Assembly (NCBI GenBank): GCA_024036415.1 | Contig: JAMWET010003146.1 | Span: 62,001-126,000 of the forward strand | Reading direction: 5' to 3' | Length of the DNA stretch: 64,000 bases | Origin: Prochilodus magdalenae | Lineage: Eukaryota; Chordata; Actinopteri; Characiformes; Prochilodontidae | In this document: positions 26,201-38,200 of the stretch, piece by piece | Numbering within the stretch: position 1 is the stretch's first letter | Layout of the letters: each line of letters begins with the position of its first letter | Made by a program: the position numbers and the translations under genes | Notes under the pieces: model-generated | Databases searched by the model: none | Seen by the model: the letters and a program-made list of their open reading frames with translations, nothing else | What the model was told of the DNA's origin: nothing

Positions 26201-29200
26201 CTATGTTTTTGACGATGAGTGTATTTTACATTACAGTATATATTTCATGCACTGTCCTAATATCTTATACATTACTAAATACCAATTACTAGATCATATT
26301 GTTTTCATTTCATGTCGTGGTCAAAGAAACAAAGTTGATGATGAATATAAGTGTGTTTACATTTTACACATAAGCAACTGGAATACTTATGTAGTGTTAC
26401 GGGTCAACCAGTATATCAGTCAGGGCCCTAATATGAAGAAGAGAAAGCCTCTGCCAGGCAGACCTCCATCACGGTCGTAACCCAAACAAACAGTCAGAGG
26501 AGCAACTCGCTTGCGTCTGCGGTACATTTCCCGTTTTGAGCCTACAGTAAATGACCCCATACGACGTAGCTCTGCCTCGCACAGGCTGAACAAAGGACTT
26601 TAATTATACTTGAGGGCTAGAGCTAATTACCCTTATCGCCCCATTGACCGCAGTTGTTTATTCACGTTGGTGCATTACTCCGCGTCTGCCTCGTGCATAC
26701 ACATCTACATAGGTGCTGATGTGACATGGAACAAAAAAAAGTGTTCAGAAATAATGAGGCTCCATTTGTAGAGTTCCATTGTATAACGTCCAGGAAATGC
26801 ACTCCATCAGGCTTGAAATTAGCCTGTTGAGATTAGTGCAGGCTTTTTTTCTTTTTTTTTTTTGAGGGCTTGACAAATGAGTGTTTGCAAACATTTCGAG
26901 GACGTGAAGCCTCCCTCGTGGTTAGATTATAGTCGCATCATATTGAAGCAGGTCTCTGGAGAACGGGGAGGGGTTGCTATGGAAACCGCCTTAGGTAGGC
27001 TTATTACTCCCTGCCAAAACCTCCAAAATGCATTAAATAATGAATTCGTATTACTGGGCACACTGCAGACAGGGCACATTTCAATGATCTAGTTTTGCCC
27101 GTGGATGCTTTCTGCATATAAATCGCGCCGCTCCGCGTGAGCAGCAGGCTTCTGGTGGAAACGCAGCACGCTAAACGATAAATATTCCAGCAGCAGAGCC
27201 GCGTGTTCTCCGCACGTGGCTGGAACAATGCCTAAGTCTGCCTGGCTCCTATATCGGTTTAAATTTACTCAATTCAAATGTATTGGAATTTGGCCCATTG
27301 AAACAAACTGTTGTTTTTAACTTATGTTTTGCAATAACTGTGTTTTTCTGGCTGCTGTGGTGAATTGATTAAAACCAATTACTTGATTCAAAATGTTTAT
27401 AAGCACAGCAGTGGTACTCCAGACTAGGTATAAATGATGTTTGGTGGATACAAGACTGCTGTGTAATTCAGTCCTCTTGTTTTCTCTAGAGGCTGTTCAG
27501 GAGCTACACATCCAGTCAAAAGTCTAGACACAGCTACATATAGAACATTCTCCTTAGGTTTATCTTAACGCTTTACTGTAGAATAAAAGTGAAGACATCA
27601 AACCATAAAATACCACACATGGATTTATACAGTCCACCTTAAAACCCTCCAGAATAGAGCTTCCCAGGTGGACAAATCATCTTTCTTAACCTGCAGTGAA
27701 GGCTGATATAGAACAAGCTTTATTTTTAATCAGCTTTGAAGCAGTTCTATTGGTCTGTCCGTCATGAATATTCAGTGAACTGAAAGGAGAACTAGAGCTT
27801 TTACATTGTGCCGGAAAAGAGACCAACGTTATACGCCACTACACATATGTATATATATATATATGGAGAAATATAATACTGTGGTGCATAAAGAGTATAT
27901 GTAGTATATCAGGAGGGGAAACTAAAGCACCTGGTAGGCCACCAAAACTGTTACCATCAGATAAACCCTGGTAAAAGCTTTCTTCTTTGAGAGTGAGAGA
28001 AAGATAGAGGGGTGGAGATCAAGATCTTCAGATCAGAAAACCTGGCAGAAGCTTTGGTTACAGAGAATGCCCAATGCTGGCGGGCTGCCACTATAAAGCT
28101 GTTGCCTGCTATTCGTCAGTGCTTTTCTATTGAGAATTACATCTTGTGCTTGCACAATTGAACTCAGTAATTAGTAAGGATGTTTGGTGCTTTGGGATGA
28201 ATAGTGTAGAACAATTTTAGTCAAACAAAGACATACTCTATGGTGGTCATCCAGCTTTCTTTCAGAAGGCCACTCAAGGTTGTAGACCAGCTTGGTCAGG
28301 TCGATGATGCTAGCTGACCATCTAGGTCACTCTGCTCATGCTGGTACATTAGCTTGGTCAAGCTAGTGATGCTGGTAGATGCTGGGGGACCAGTTAGTTC
28401 ACCCTGGTCATGCTGGTAGACCAGCTTAGTCAAGCTAGTGATGCTAGTAGATGCTGGAGGACCAGCTAAGTCACCCTGGTCATGCTGGTAGACCAGCTTA
28501 GTCAAGCTAGTGATGCTGTTAGATGCTGGAGGACCAGCTACGTCACGCTGGTCATGCTGGTAGACCAGCTTAGTCAAGCCAGTGATGCTGGTAGATGCTG
28601 GAGGACCAGCTAAGTCACCCTGGTCATGCTGGTAGACTAGCGTAGTCAAGATTGAGATGCTGGTAAATGCTGCTAGACCAGTTAGCTCTCCCTGTTCATT
28701 CGGGTAGACCAGCTTGGTCAGGCCAGTGATGCTGAGAGATGATGGCAGAACCAGAACAAGTTAGGTTACACTGGCCTTGCTAGTAAGACAGTTTGGTCAA
28801 GCTAATGATGTTGGTAAGCAGGCTTGGCCATGATTGTGATCAATTTGGTCAAATCAGGGTTTAGTAAAGCTGTATGTCTTATGGTGTGAGCGCTGCGTAG
28901 CAAACGCCACACCAATCTCTAGCTCTAAATATGACTAAATGTAACTAGTCTGTTTTGTCTTTCTGTCAACATGTCTTTAAGAAAGCCAGAAAGTGCTTAC
29001 TTATCTATGTCTTACATTGTGAGTTTCACACACATTTACATTTAATCTGCATTCTGCTTTAAAGATTAAAGGGGTTATATCAAGGGCTAATACGTTTTTT
29101 TGGCCTAGACCTTATATGTGCACCATCATGAACAGGGACATTTACGACTTCCCTGCAAGCATTCTGAAAGAAACGAGTAGCTTGCTGTTGCTGGAAGTCC

Positions 29201-32200
29201 TATTTGCATCCCGGAATTCATAGGACTGCAGGGAAATGCACAGTCCAGAAAACCTGCTGGCGCAGATAAGCCAGGCTGTTCAGCAGAGGCGGGTGCGTAG
29301 CAGTTTTGTTCTGCCGTTATCGCCAGTTAGCATGCATCCAGGTCTCTGGGAAACAACAAAGTGCATGATGCTCTGCAAATACAAACTGCCGAGGAGGCAC
29401 ATTTTCGGAACCTCATCTCAGGGGCACTCTCCAGTTCAAAAGGTGTGCGGCCTCCTTCGGAGAACAGTGTGATGTTTCTATTTTGCCTGAGTCATCAGGT
29501 GTAATTACGATGCCTAGATGCTGTCCATCTAGACTGAGAGGAAAACGTAAACAGATATGTTTGAGTCATTCTCAGCCGGTACTACAAATAAAAACAAACT
29601 CGTTGGCACATGGAGCACCAGCTGTTTTTCTGATGACTGTAGCTCTACTCTGTTATATCATGATGTTAAATTTAACCTCCCCAATTCATCAAACATAAAT
29701 AGTTAATATCTCCATTACTTCATCCTGCAATGGTACGGCTTGCAGCAGCTTCATTACAAATGCTTAAGGGGGAATTCCACTGATTTCCACAGAACCTGAA
29801 TGCCTCACAGGAAGGTATAACACTAGCTTATCTTATTGCATCGTATCGTTTGCATGCATATTATTATTAATGTACACATGAATATATGCATGCATATGTG
29901 CGACGGAGTCATTTTCCTGCTCTGCCTTTTTTGTTTGCATAGAATGTTTCCAGCAATAAAAGCTCAAAAGCAGAAAAATGTTCTCTTTTACAGGCTCCCT
30001 GCTTACACATTTAGCAAGCTTACTAAAATGGTTTATTTTATTGTATCATAATAATCCAATAATTTAAGTAGACGTACATATGGATGAAGGGCTTTAGTCC
30101 AATCAGATCAGCTCAGTAGCCTTGTTTGGCTGTGTGTGTGTATATATATATATATATATAAACGCTGTACAAACAAAAATTGTCTGAACTATACTAACTG
30201 CTGAACTATACAGAAACATCCCCTTGAACAGCTTTTCTACAGGACTCCTTGTGGCTATTTCACCTCCAGACTGGTGGAGTAATGTTTGCATAAATAGGAC
30301 CAAATAAAACAACAAAATATAAGACTAATGTATTAAAATATTTGTAAAAGCTCATATGTTATTAATGTACTTTTACTTTGTGTAATTAATTAATAGCTGA
30401 ATTGAAAGACCTCCTACATTGCATTTTATTGCTTCTGTGAAAAGGACAAATATGATATCATACTTTATAACCAGGACTGGACTGATTGCAAAACTGCTGT
30501 CCTTAAACCTCAAATGTTATTATGTTATTTATCATGTTATTATTGTTATTTTGTATTTTCTATATTATGTAAATGCAATTATTTAATTACGGTGATGAGC
30601 CACTGTGATAACTTTAAGTTGCCATTTCATTTTATAGGTTATATTGATATATGACAGTTTACATAAAATAAACCTACTAAAATGATCACTAGGTCATTAA
30701 GATCCAGACTTCAGCTGTTTTTCTAAGATGAATGTAATTACATAAGTAGACTGCTTACTTCTGCGTAGGACTGCCTAGTTTAATCCCTTTTTGGTAGCAG
30801 ATTGCTTCATTTAATTTCTTTTGGATAGCAGAGTGGTTCTATCTCCTTTGGGCTGCTTAGTTCAATGTCACTTGGTTAATGGACTGCTTAGGTTGATGGC
30901 ATTCGGTTAACGGACTGCTGAGTTCAGTGCCACTCAGTTAGCCGACTGTTTAGTTCGATACCATTCGGTTAGCGGATTGTTTAGCACAGTGTCCCTCAGT
31001 TAGCGGATTGTTTAGCTCGGTGCCCCTAAGTTAGCGGATTTTTTAGCTCAGTGCCCCTAAGTTAGCGGATTTTTTAGCTCAGTGCTCCTAGGTTAGCGGA
31101 TTTTTTAGCTCAGTGCTCCTAGGTTAGCGGATTTTTTAGCTCAGTGCCCCTAAGTTAGCGGATTTTTTAGCTCAGTGCCCCTAAGTTAGCGGATTTTTTA
31201 GCTCAGTGCCCCTAAGTTAGCGGATTGTTTAGCTCAGTGCCCCTAAGTTAGCGGATTGTTTAGCTCAGTGCCCCTAGGTTAGCGGTTGTTTAGCTTAGTG
31301 CTCCTAGGTTAGCGGATTTTTTAGCTCAGTGCCCCTAAGTTAGCGGATTTTTTAGCTCAGTGCCCCTAAGTTAGCGGATTTTTTAGCTCAGTGCCCCTAA
31401 GTTAGCGGATTTTTTAGCTCAGTGCTCCTAGGTTAGCGGATTTTTTAGCTCAGTGCCCCTAAGTTAGCGGATTTTTTAGCTCAGTGCCCCTAAGTTAGCG
31501 GATTTTTTAGCTCAATGCCCCTAAGTTAGCGGTTGTTTAGCTCAGTGCCCCTAAGTTAGCGGATTGTTTAGCTCAGTGCCCCTAAGTTAGCGGATTGTTT
31601 AGCTCAGTGCCCCTAAGTTAGCGGTTGTTTAGCTCAGTGCCCCTAAGTTAGCGGATTGTTTAGCTCAGTGCCCCTAAGTTAGCGGATTGTTTAGCTCAGT
31701 GCCCCTAAGTTAGCGGATTGTTTAGCTCAGTGCCCCTAAGTTAGCGGATTGTTTAGCTCAGTGCCCCTAAGTTAGCGGATTGTTTAGCTCAGTGCCCCTA
31801 GGTTAGCGGATTGTTTAGCTCAGTGCCCCTAGGTTAGCGGTTGTTTAGCTCAGTGCCCCTAAGTTAGCGGATTGTTTAGCTCAGTGCCCCTAGGTTAGCG
31901 GTTGTTTAGCTCAGTGCCCCTAGGTTAGCGTATTGTTTAGCTCAGTGCCCCTAAGTTAGCGGATTGTTTAGCTCAGTGCCCCTAGGTTAGCGGATTGTTT
32001 AGCTCAGTGCTCCTAGGTTAGTGGATTGTTTAGGTCAGTGCCCCTAAGTTAGCGGATTGTTTAGCTCAGTGCCCCTAGGTTAGCGGATTGTTTAGCTCAG
32101 TGCCCCTAGGTTAGCGGATTGTTTAGCTCAGTGCCCCTAGGTTAGCGGATTGTTTAGCTCAGTGCCCCTAGGTTAGCGGATTGTTTAGCTCAGTGCTCCT

Positions 32201-35200
32201 AGGTTAGCGGATTGTTTAGCTCAGTGTCCCTAAGTTAGTGGATTGTTTAGGTCAGTGCCCCTCAGTTGGACTGTTTAGCTCAATACCCCTCCGTTAGCCA
32301 CCCGTTTTGTTCAAATCCATTCGGTTATAGGACTGTTTAGCTCAACACCCCTTAGTTAGTGGACTGTTTAGCTCAGTGCCCCTCAGTTAACGGACTGTTT
32401 AGCTCAATGTCATTCGATCCACCTAAACTGGAAACAGGATCAAGGAGCACAACAATGCATGTGTTTTAATCGTCAGCAATGTATGTGACTTGCAAGGGTT
32501 AAATTCTTTTTCCAGTTTGTGCTGAGAATCCTTCATAATCCTTCAAGATATTTCCTTACTTCTGTAACACTGCGGCTCGGCCCTATTAATCAATAAGCAC
32601 TCCATATAGCAATAAATCAAAGGCAATAAATTAGCAGCCTAAATCCCTGCAGACATTCGCCTTCTCATTCCACTGTGGCCCTTCTGGGCTGACAGTGCTC
32701 GCGGCAATCGCAACGCTAAATCCACCGCGGGGCGACTGTGGATTGAACTTTTTCCACAGAGCAGCGATGCGGCACTCAAAGCCCCAAACAGCTGTCAGTG
32801 TTTGCCGTCTGGGCAGCACTGAGACATGGAGCATGGTGTGAAATACCGAGCTTTCCATCAGTTTTAGCAAACACAAAGACATACAAACACAAACGCACAC
32901 ATGCTGAGGAGGCCCGCTTCCCTGCAGAGCCCTATTCCTAGAGCAAGAAAGAAAGATGGCCATCTTGGGCGGAAAACAAAACGCTGTCACGCTCTCACGA
33001 TATGGATAGAGGATGTTTTGGCAAAGCCGCTTTTCAGTAATGTAAATGTTTATTGTAGTAAGAAAGGGTCCACATTTCTACTTCTTTGGGATCTGAAAGG
33101 AAGTAAACAGTAACTTAGTAGCTCAGAGTTATGGCTGTTGTCTTTGTGCCGATCAACTGATTTGTGTTCTGTATCAACAACCTTGCGTCCGCACATCTGC
33201 CCTTCACCTGGTTTGAAATGACAGAAGCAAAGGACGGTAATGATGGTGCATTCTGGGAGAATCAGGTCCAACTGCCCGACCTTAAAGTAACTAGCACAGC
33301 AGAGCACCATAACACCAGTATCACCTGCTCATATACACGAATATGGTCTAGAAATGGCACCACGTTAAACTATGTTCTATAAACTAAAATTGTTCTTCAG
33401 GGGTTCTCTGGTAAAGACCATGGTTCTTAACAGAACCAGGAGAACTCAATAAACCGTTTCACCATTTCAATGTGCTTTATAAAACAGTTAGTCTTGAGCC
33501 ATTTTCTAAAAGCGCCATCTGCTACACATTCTCAATGTTCTTCAAGGGTTCTTCGGTAAAGACAATGGTTCCTAATAGAACCAGAAACACTCACTGAACC
33601 ATTTCACCATTTAAATGTGTTTTATAACAGTTATTCTTGAGATATATCACACATTTCCCACCAATCTGAAGACCAACTTTCTCTCTCTTTTTTTTTGTGT
33701 AACAAGAGTCTACAAGTATTTCAAATTCTTATGTAATAGGTTGCCTTTAATTATGCGAGAAGCTCTTGGCTAATCCCGGAGAGAAATATCTGGCAAATGA
33801 TATAATAATGTGATGATTTGGCCTAATTAATGCACCCTTCATTTACAAACCCATTAGACAAATAGCAGGTATGTACCACTGAGGGACCACATCTGTCCAA
33901 ACAAGGACGAGCCTGAGCAAACATACCGAGAATTCATGTTAATGCATGTGCTAAACATGTACCAAATGTACCAACGATGGATGTAAATGCTATTGCTTAT
34001 GTACATATGTACAACCTCAACGATGAAACATTTATATTTGGCCAGCATTCTTTTACGGTTGTTTGGACATTATTTCTACTTATGGGAGAAGAACAGCTAT
34101 AAGAGTTTGTCCAACTGATAGCTGTGATTTCTATGGCGTCTGACCGAGTCTGTATTTGGGGGAGCGGAGAAACATGCCTCCGCTTTTTTGCTTCTTTTCT
34201 TTCAGGAGCTGTCATGTAGCTAAATGAGCAGAACAAAGTTGGGTTTCTGTCAGATTAAGGGCTATTTTTATTCCTCCTCACGCTTCCTCTCCAGTACCTT
34301 TATCTTCAGACAGTTCTTGTAAATATTTCTTGTCAGGAAGTTCATGGAAGTTCCATGTTTGACACTCTTGCTAGCTAGCTACTTAGGTTAAGTGTCAGAG
34401 AAGCCTGAGCAGTCACTTCAAACTTTGAACGAAAGATGAAGTGAACTGAAATGTGAATGATAACATCCTCATCTTTTTGAGGTTTAAAAGGGTTCGCCAC
34501 GACAGTCAGGCAGTTAGCAATCTTTATGACCTAGCGCTGAACCAAAAGCCATTAGCAAACAGCCATGCTAATGCTAGGGTTGCCACCGGTCCCATAAAAT
34601 ACGGAGTTGTCCTTTATTTGGCAATTAAATGTCGATTTGTTCCGTATTTCCGTAAATGTCCGATATACACGTTTGTCACACACACATGAATAATCACAAT
34701 CTCTCTCTCCACCCCACACCCCTCACCTAACCCTTAATTTAATAGGTTTATCATAATAGCCGGATAATCTGCAGTTGCTACCCTAGCACTGAACTAGAAT
34801 CCAGTAGCATATATTGAACCACAATTTACAAATTACAGCTCAACTATTAGCTATCGTTTATTTTACCCAATGTATCTTTTTTTTTTCTTTTTTTTTTTTT
34901 ACAAGAGTCTACAAGTATTTCAAATTCTTATGTTATAGGTTGCCTTTAATTATTCGAGAAGCTCTTGGCTAATCCCGGAGAGAAATATCTGGCAAATGAT
35001 GTAATAATGTGATGATGTGGCCTAATTAATGCACCTTTCATTTACAACTATCAGCTATCGTTTATTTTAGAGAAATATCTATTAGTTTAGTGCATTTACA
35101 AAGCATTCTCAGTTACATTGCTAGCTATAGTTATTTTAGTAAAATTAACCTTGAGATGTTTAAAAGGTTTACTGTGCAATTAACAATTGCTACCATAGCA

Positions 35201-38200
35201 CTGAACAAGAAACCATTAGCGTACACTGAGCAGTTAAACTATAAGCTATCATTATTATAATTATTATTATTTTTATTATTATTATTTTAGTGAATTATCT
35301 CTCTGGTAAGTGTATTTATAGTGTGGATTATCATAATAACTGGGTGATTAGCAATTGCTAACGAATCAAGAAGCCATTGGCCTACATTGAGCCAAACTAC
35401 ACTTTATAACTATTCACTATCTTTAATGTGAAATATCTATCAGTTTAGTATATTTTTAAAAAAGTGCACAATAGATTATTAGCTAAACATTTGTTTCACT
35501 GAAATATCTAACCCTCATCAAGATATTTTCCCCCCAAGTTCATGTAATCACCAACTGCTAGCTTAGCATTAAACATGAAGTCGTTGCCATAGACTGAGTC
35601 AAACTACAATTTGCAGTTAAATCATCAGCTAATTTTATTAGCTAATTTATTTAAGTGAAATATCTAACCATACATATATTTAATATTTTAAAGGTGCAAT
35701 GATAGCTGGGTAATTAGCAAATGGAGTAACCTAGTACTGAATTAAAACACTTGTACCACACTCTGTCCTAAGATACAATTTGCTGTTCAATTATTAGCTA
35801 ATCTTTCATGTTAGTTTAGGCTGATCATAATAGCCAGACATTTAGCAGTTGTTACTGTTGTATAAGGTAACAGCTGTTACTTTATTAGGTATTTCTGTGA
35901 AACATCTGTCCTTTTGGTGGACATTTTTTGTATTTTATCTTGATAACTTGGTAACTAGCAATAGGTGGAAACTAACATTGAACCAAAATCCATTAGTGTG
36001 CATTATGCAACAATTTGCAATTCAATTATTAGCTAATATTTTATTTTAGTTGAATATCCATCATATAAGTACATTTTAAAAGGGTTATGGTAACAGCTGG
36101 GTCATTAGCGACTGAACCAAATTTGTTACCACACATTTTTATATTTTTGGGAAATCAGTTTATTTTAGTAAAATAATTTTAAACAATCATTTAAGAATAC
36201 GATTTTACAATCTGTAATAACATCCAGAAAGTACTACACATGCGTAGTTGTAGACCTACCCAATGTGTGTTAGCAGCTCAAGCCGCATTATTCAAAGTAC
36301 CGAACTTTTAACCAAACTTTTTAATACACAGTGCCATACATATGTATTTAGGAGCCAGCCTTTGAACATAATACACAGGGAGCATTGTGGGATGTGTCTG
36401 GACTGACCTGTCAGTCTTCTTCTTCTCGTCCTCCAGGGCTCGGAGCGTGTGCTGCAGGCGGTCGGTGAGGATCTCCAGCTCCTGCGTGAGTTTGTACTCC
36501 TCTCTGAACTGTTCTCCCAGAAGCACCAGGTCACGCGTGGCATCGTGAAGCGGGATGTCACTCAGGTACAGGCCCCTCCGTGTCAAGTCGTCCAAGTTCA
36601 TTACACTGACAGGAGTGGATAAATCAAAGTAGGGTAGAGTTCAGAAGTTGTAGGGGTAAGATGCCAATCTTTTCAAATCTTGGTTTAGAGGTTTTAATGG
36701 GCAGGTTATCTGACACAGTCAAGTCAAGTTATTCCGCTGCTAACCTGGTGTTTAATTCCCCCACATGTGAAATACCATGGATAGAACATTTTGTTTAGGG
36801 CTGAGGACTTATACTGAAGTAGATATAGTATTTATATCTTATAGAATTTGGTTGAACTGGTTAGTCTGCTATCACTGTTAGCTTCCGTCTCCAGTGTTAA
36901 GTATTTTTTTATGTAGGTTTTTTGGTTACATTTGAATGATTTTATGATAAAATGTCTTGTGTAAAGCAGTTGACTCTTAACTCCAGACAATTAAAAATTC
37001 AGAAGAGCACTGGAGAAGTCTGGTGGGGTCGAAAGGCCAGCGCACAGCAGATCCGCCAACAAGAAATCTCAAAGTAATTGTTTTTTAATGAAGGCACGCG
37101 CACCAGTGCCAACACTGCTCGGCAACTTCTAGTTCAGATTCTCAGCTCGTCTCAGCCGCTAGACCTTTCTGCTTCTCGCCTTGTTTCCATTGGGTTTTCT
37201 ATCCCTTGCTCCTCACTCCTTCTTCGCTCACACGCTAGAGAAAGCCTGCTCCATATCCCCTCCACATGACTCGTTCCTATGAGGTTTATTTGAAGTCTTG
37301 GCTGTATTACATGTCTTCATAAATGATATCGCTTATGGGCATTATGACATGAAAGGCTAGTTAAACACAGGTTTTATTTATACTTCTCCTAAGACCTGTA
37401 TAGTTTGAACTCGTTGTTTTCCTGTATGTAACGCCTATATTTGCTTGAAACAAGTGGGGTCCAGAATCCCATAATTAACCTGTTGTTGCCGCTGAATGTC
37501 TCAAATAAAACCCTGGGGGTTACTGGACATAAGCTTATTATGACGCATGGTCCCATTCAGGAAAACAGACACTCAAAGACAAATAATATTTTTCTGAGTA
37601 AGAAGTTTTTGAGCCAGTTTGTGCCATTTGTGCTTTTACACACAGAGCAATTTGTCTTTGGCATTAACCCACTTAACACACATATACACACACACACGAA
37701 CACTGAGCACACTAGCCCGGAGCGGTGGGCAGCCCTATCCATGTCGCCTGGGGAGCATTGAGGGTTAGGCGACTGGCTTAAGGCCACTTCAGTCATTATT
37801 GTCAGTTCAGGGAATCAAACCGGTGACCCTCCGGTCACAAGGCTGGTTCCCTAAACACCAGCCCACAACTGCCCTAAGATCATGATTTAGCCTCTTGGCC
37901 CACAAAACGTTGAGCTTCTTTTTTTGATATTCTTGAATAACTAGAGTTGCAGCGCTGGTCTACCTCAGGTTGCTGTTTTTGCAAACTGGTTCACCCAGCT
38001 GGGTCCTTCATAGGCCATCAACTGTAACTATCTCTGGGATACCTCTGGGAAGCTTAGTTATAAGCTGGTGGAGGGAGCAAACTGTTGCTCATTTCTCAAA
38101 CCAAAGACCAAACAGGAGAGGCCTAAGATCTCAATGAATGTATGGAAAAACCAAATCAATCAGTGCTGCTATGGCGAGTGAGATAGCTGCATGCCACAGC

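Larger units (their letters stand above)
25167..36407 (-). other. gucy1b1 intron 9 (11241 bp, largest)
   Basis: Besides the listed repeats, 26480-27240, 29090-29480 and 32600-32830 are high-complexity, CpG-containing stretches without open frames that could be conserved noncoding elements. 27510-27800 looks like a degenerate DNA-transposon copy. There are TA runs at 27847-27864 and 30139-30160. 29700-30740 shows nothing. Confidence 0.55.

Noticed and set aside
28296..28649. 117-codon minus-strand frame
   Set aside because: The 72-bp minisatellite read in frame (24-residue repeats).
30745..32420. Possible CRISPR array (31-bp repeats)
   Set aside because: Repeats are head-to-tail with no spacers, and the locus is vertebrate intron DNA.
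32631..32990. 119-codon minus-strand frame in intron 9
   Set aside because: No recognisable domain, includes a CV-repeat from a CACA tract, and has no coding support.
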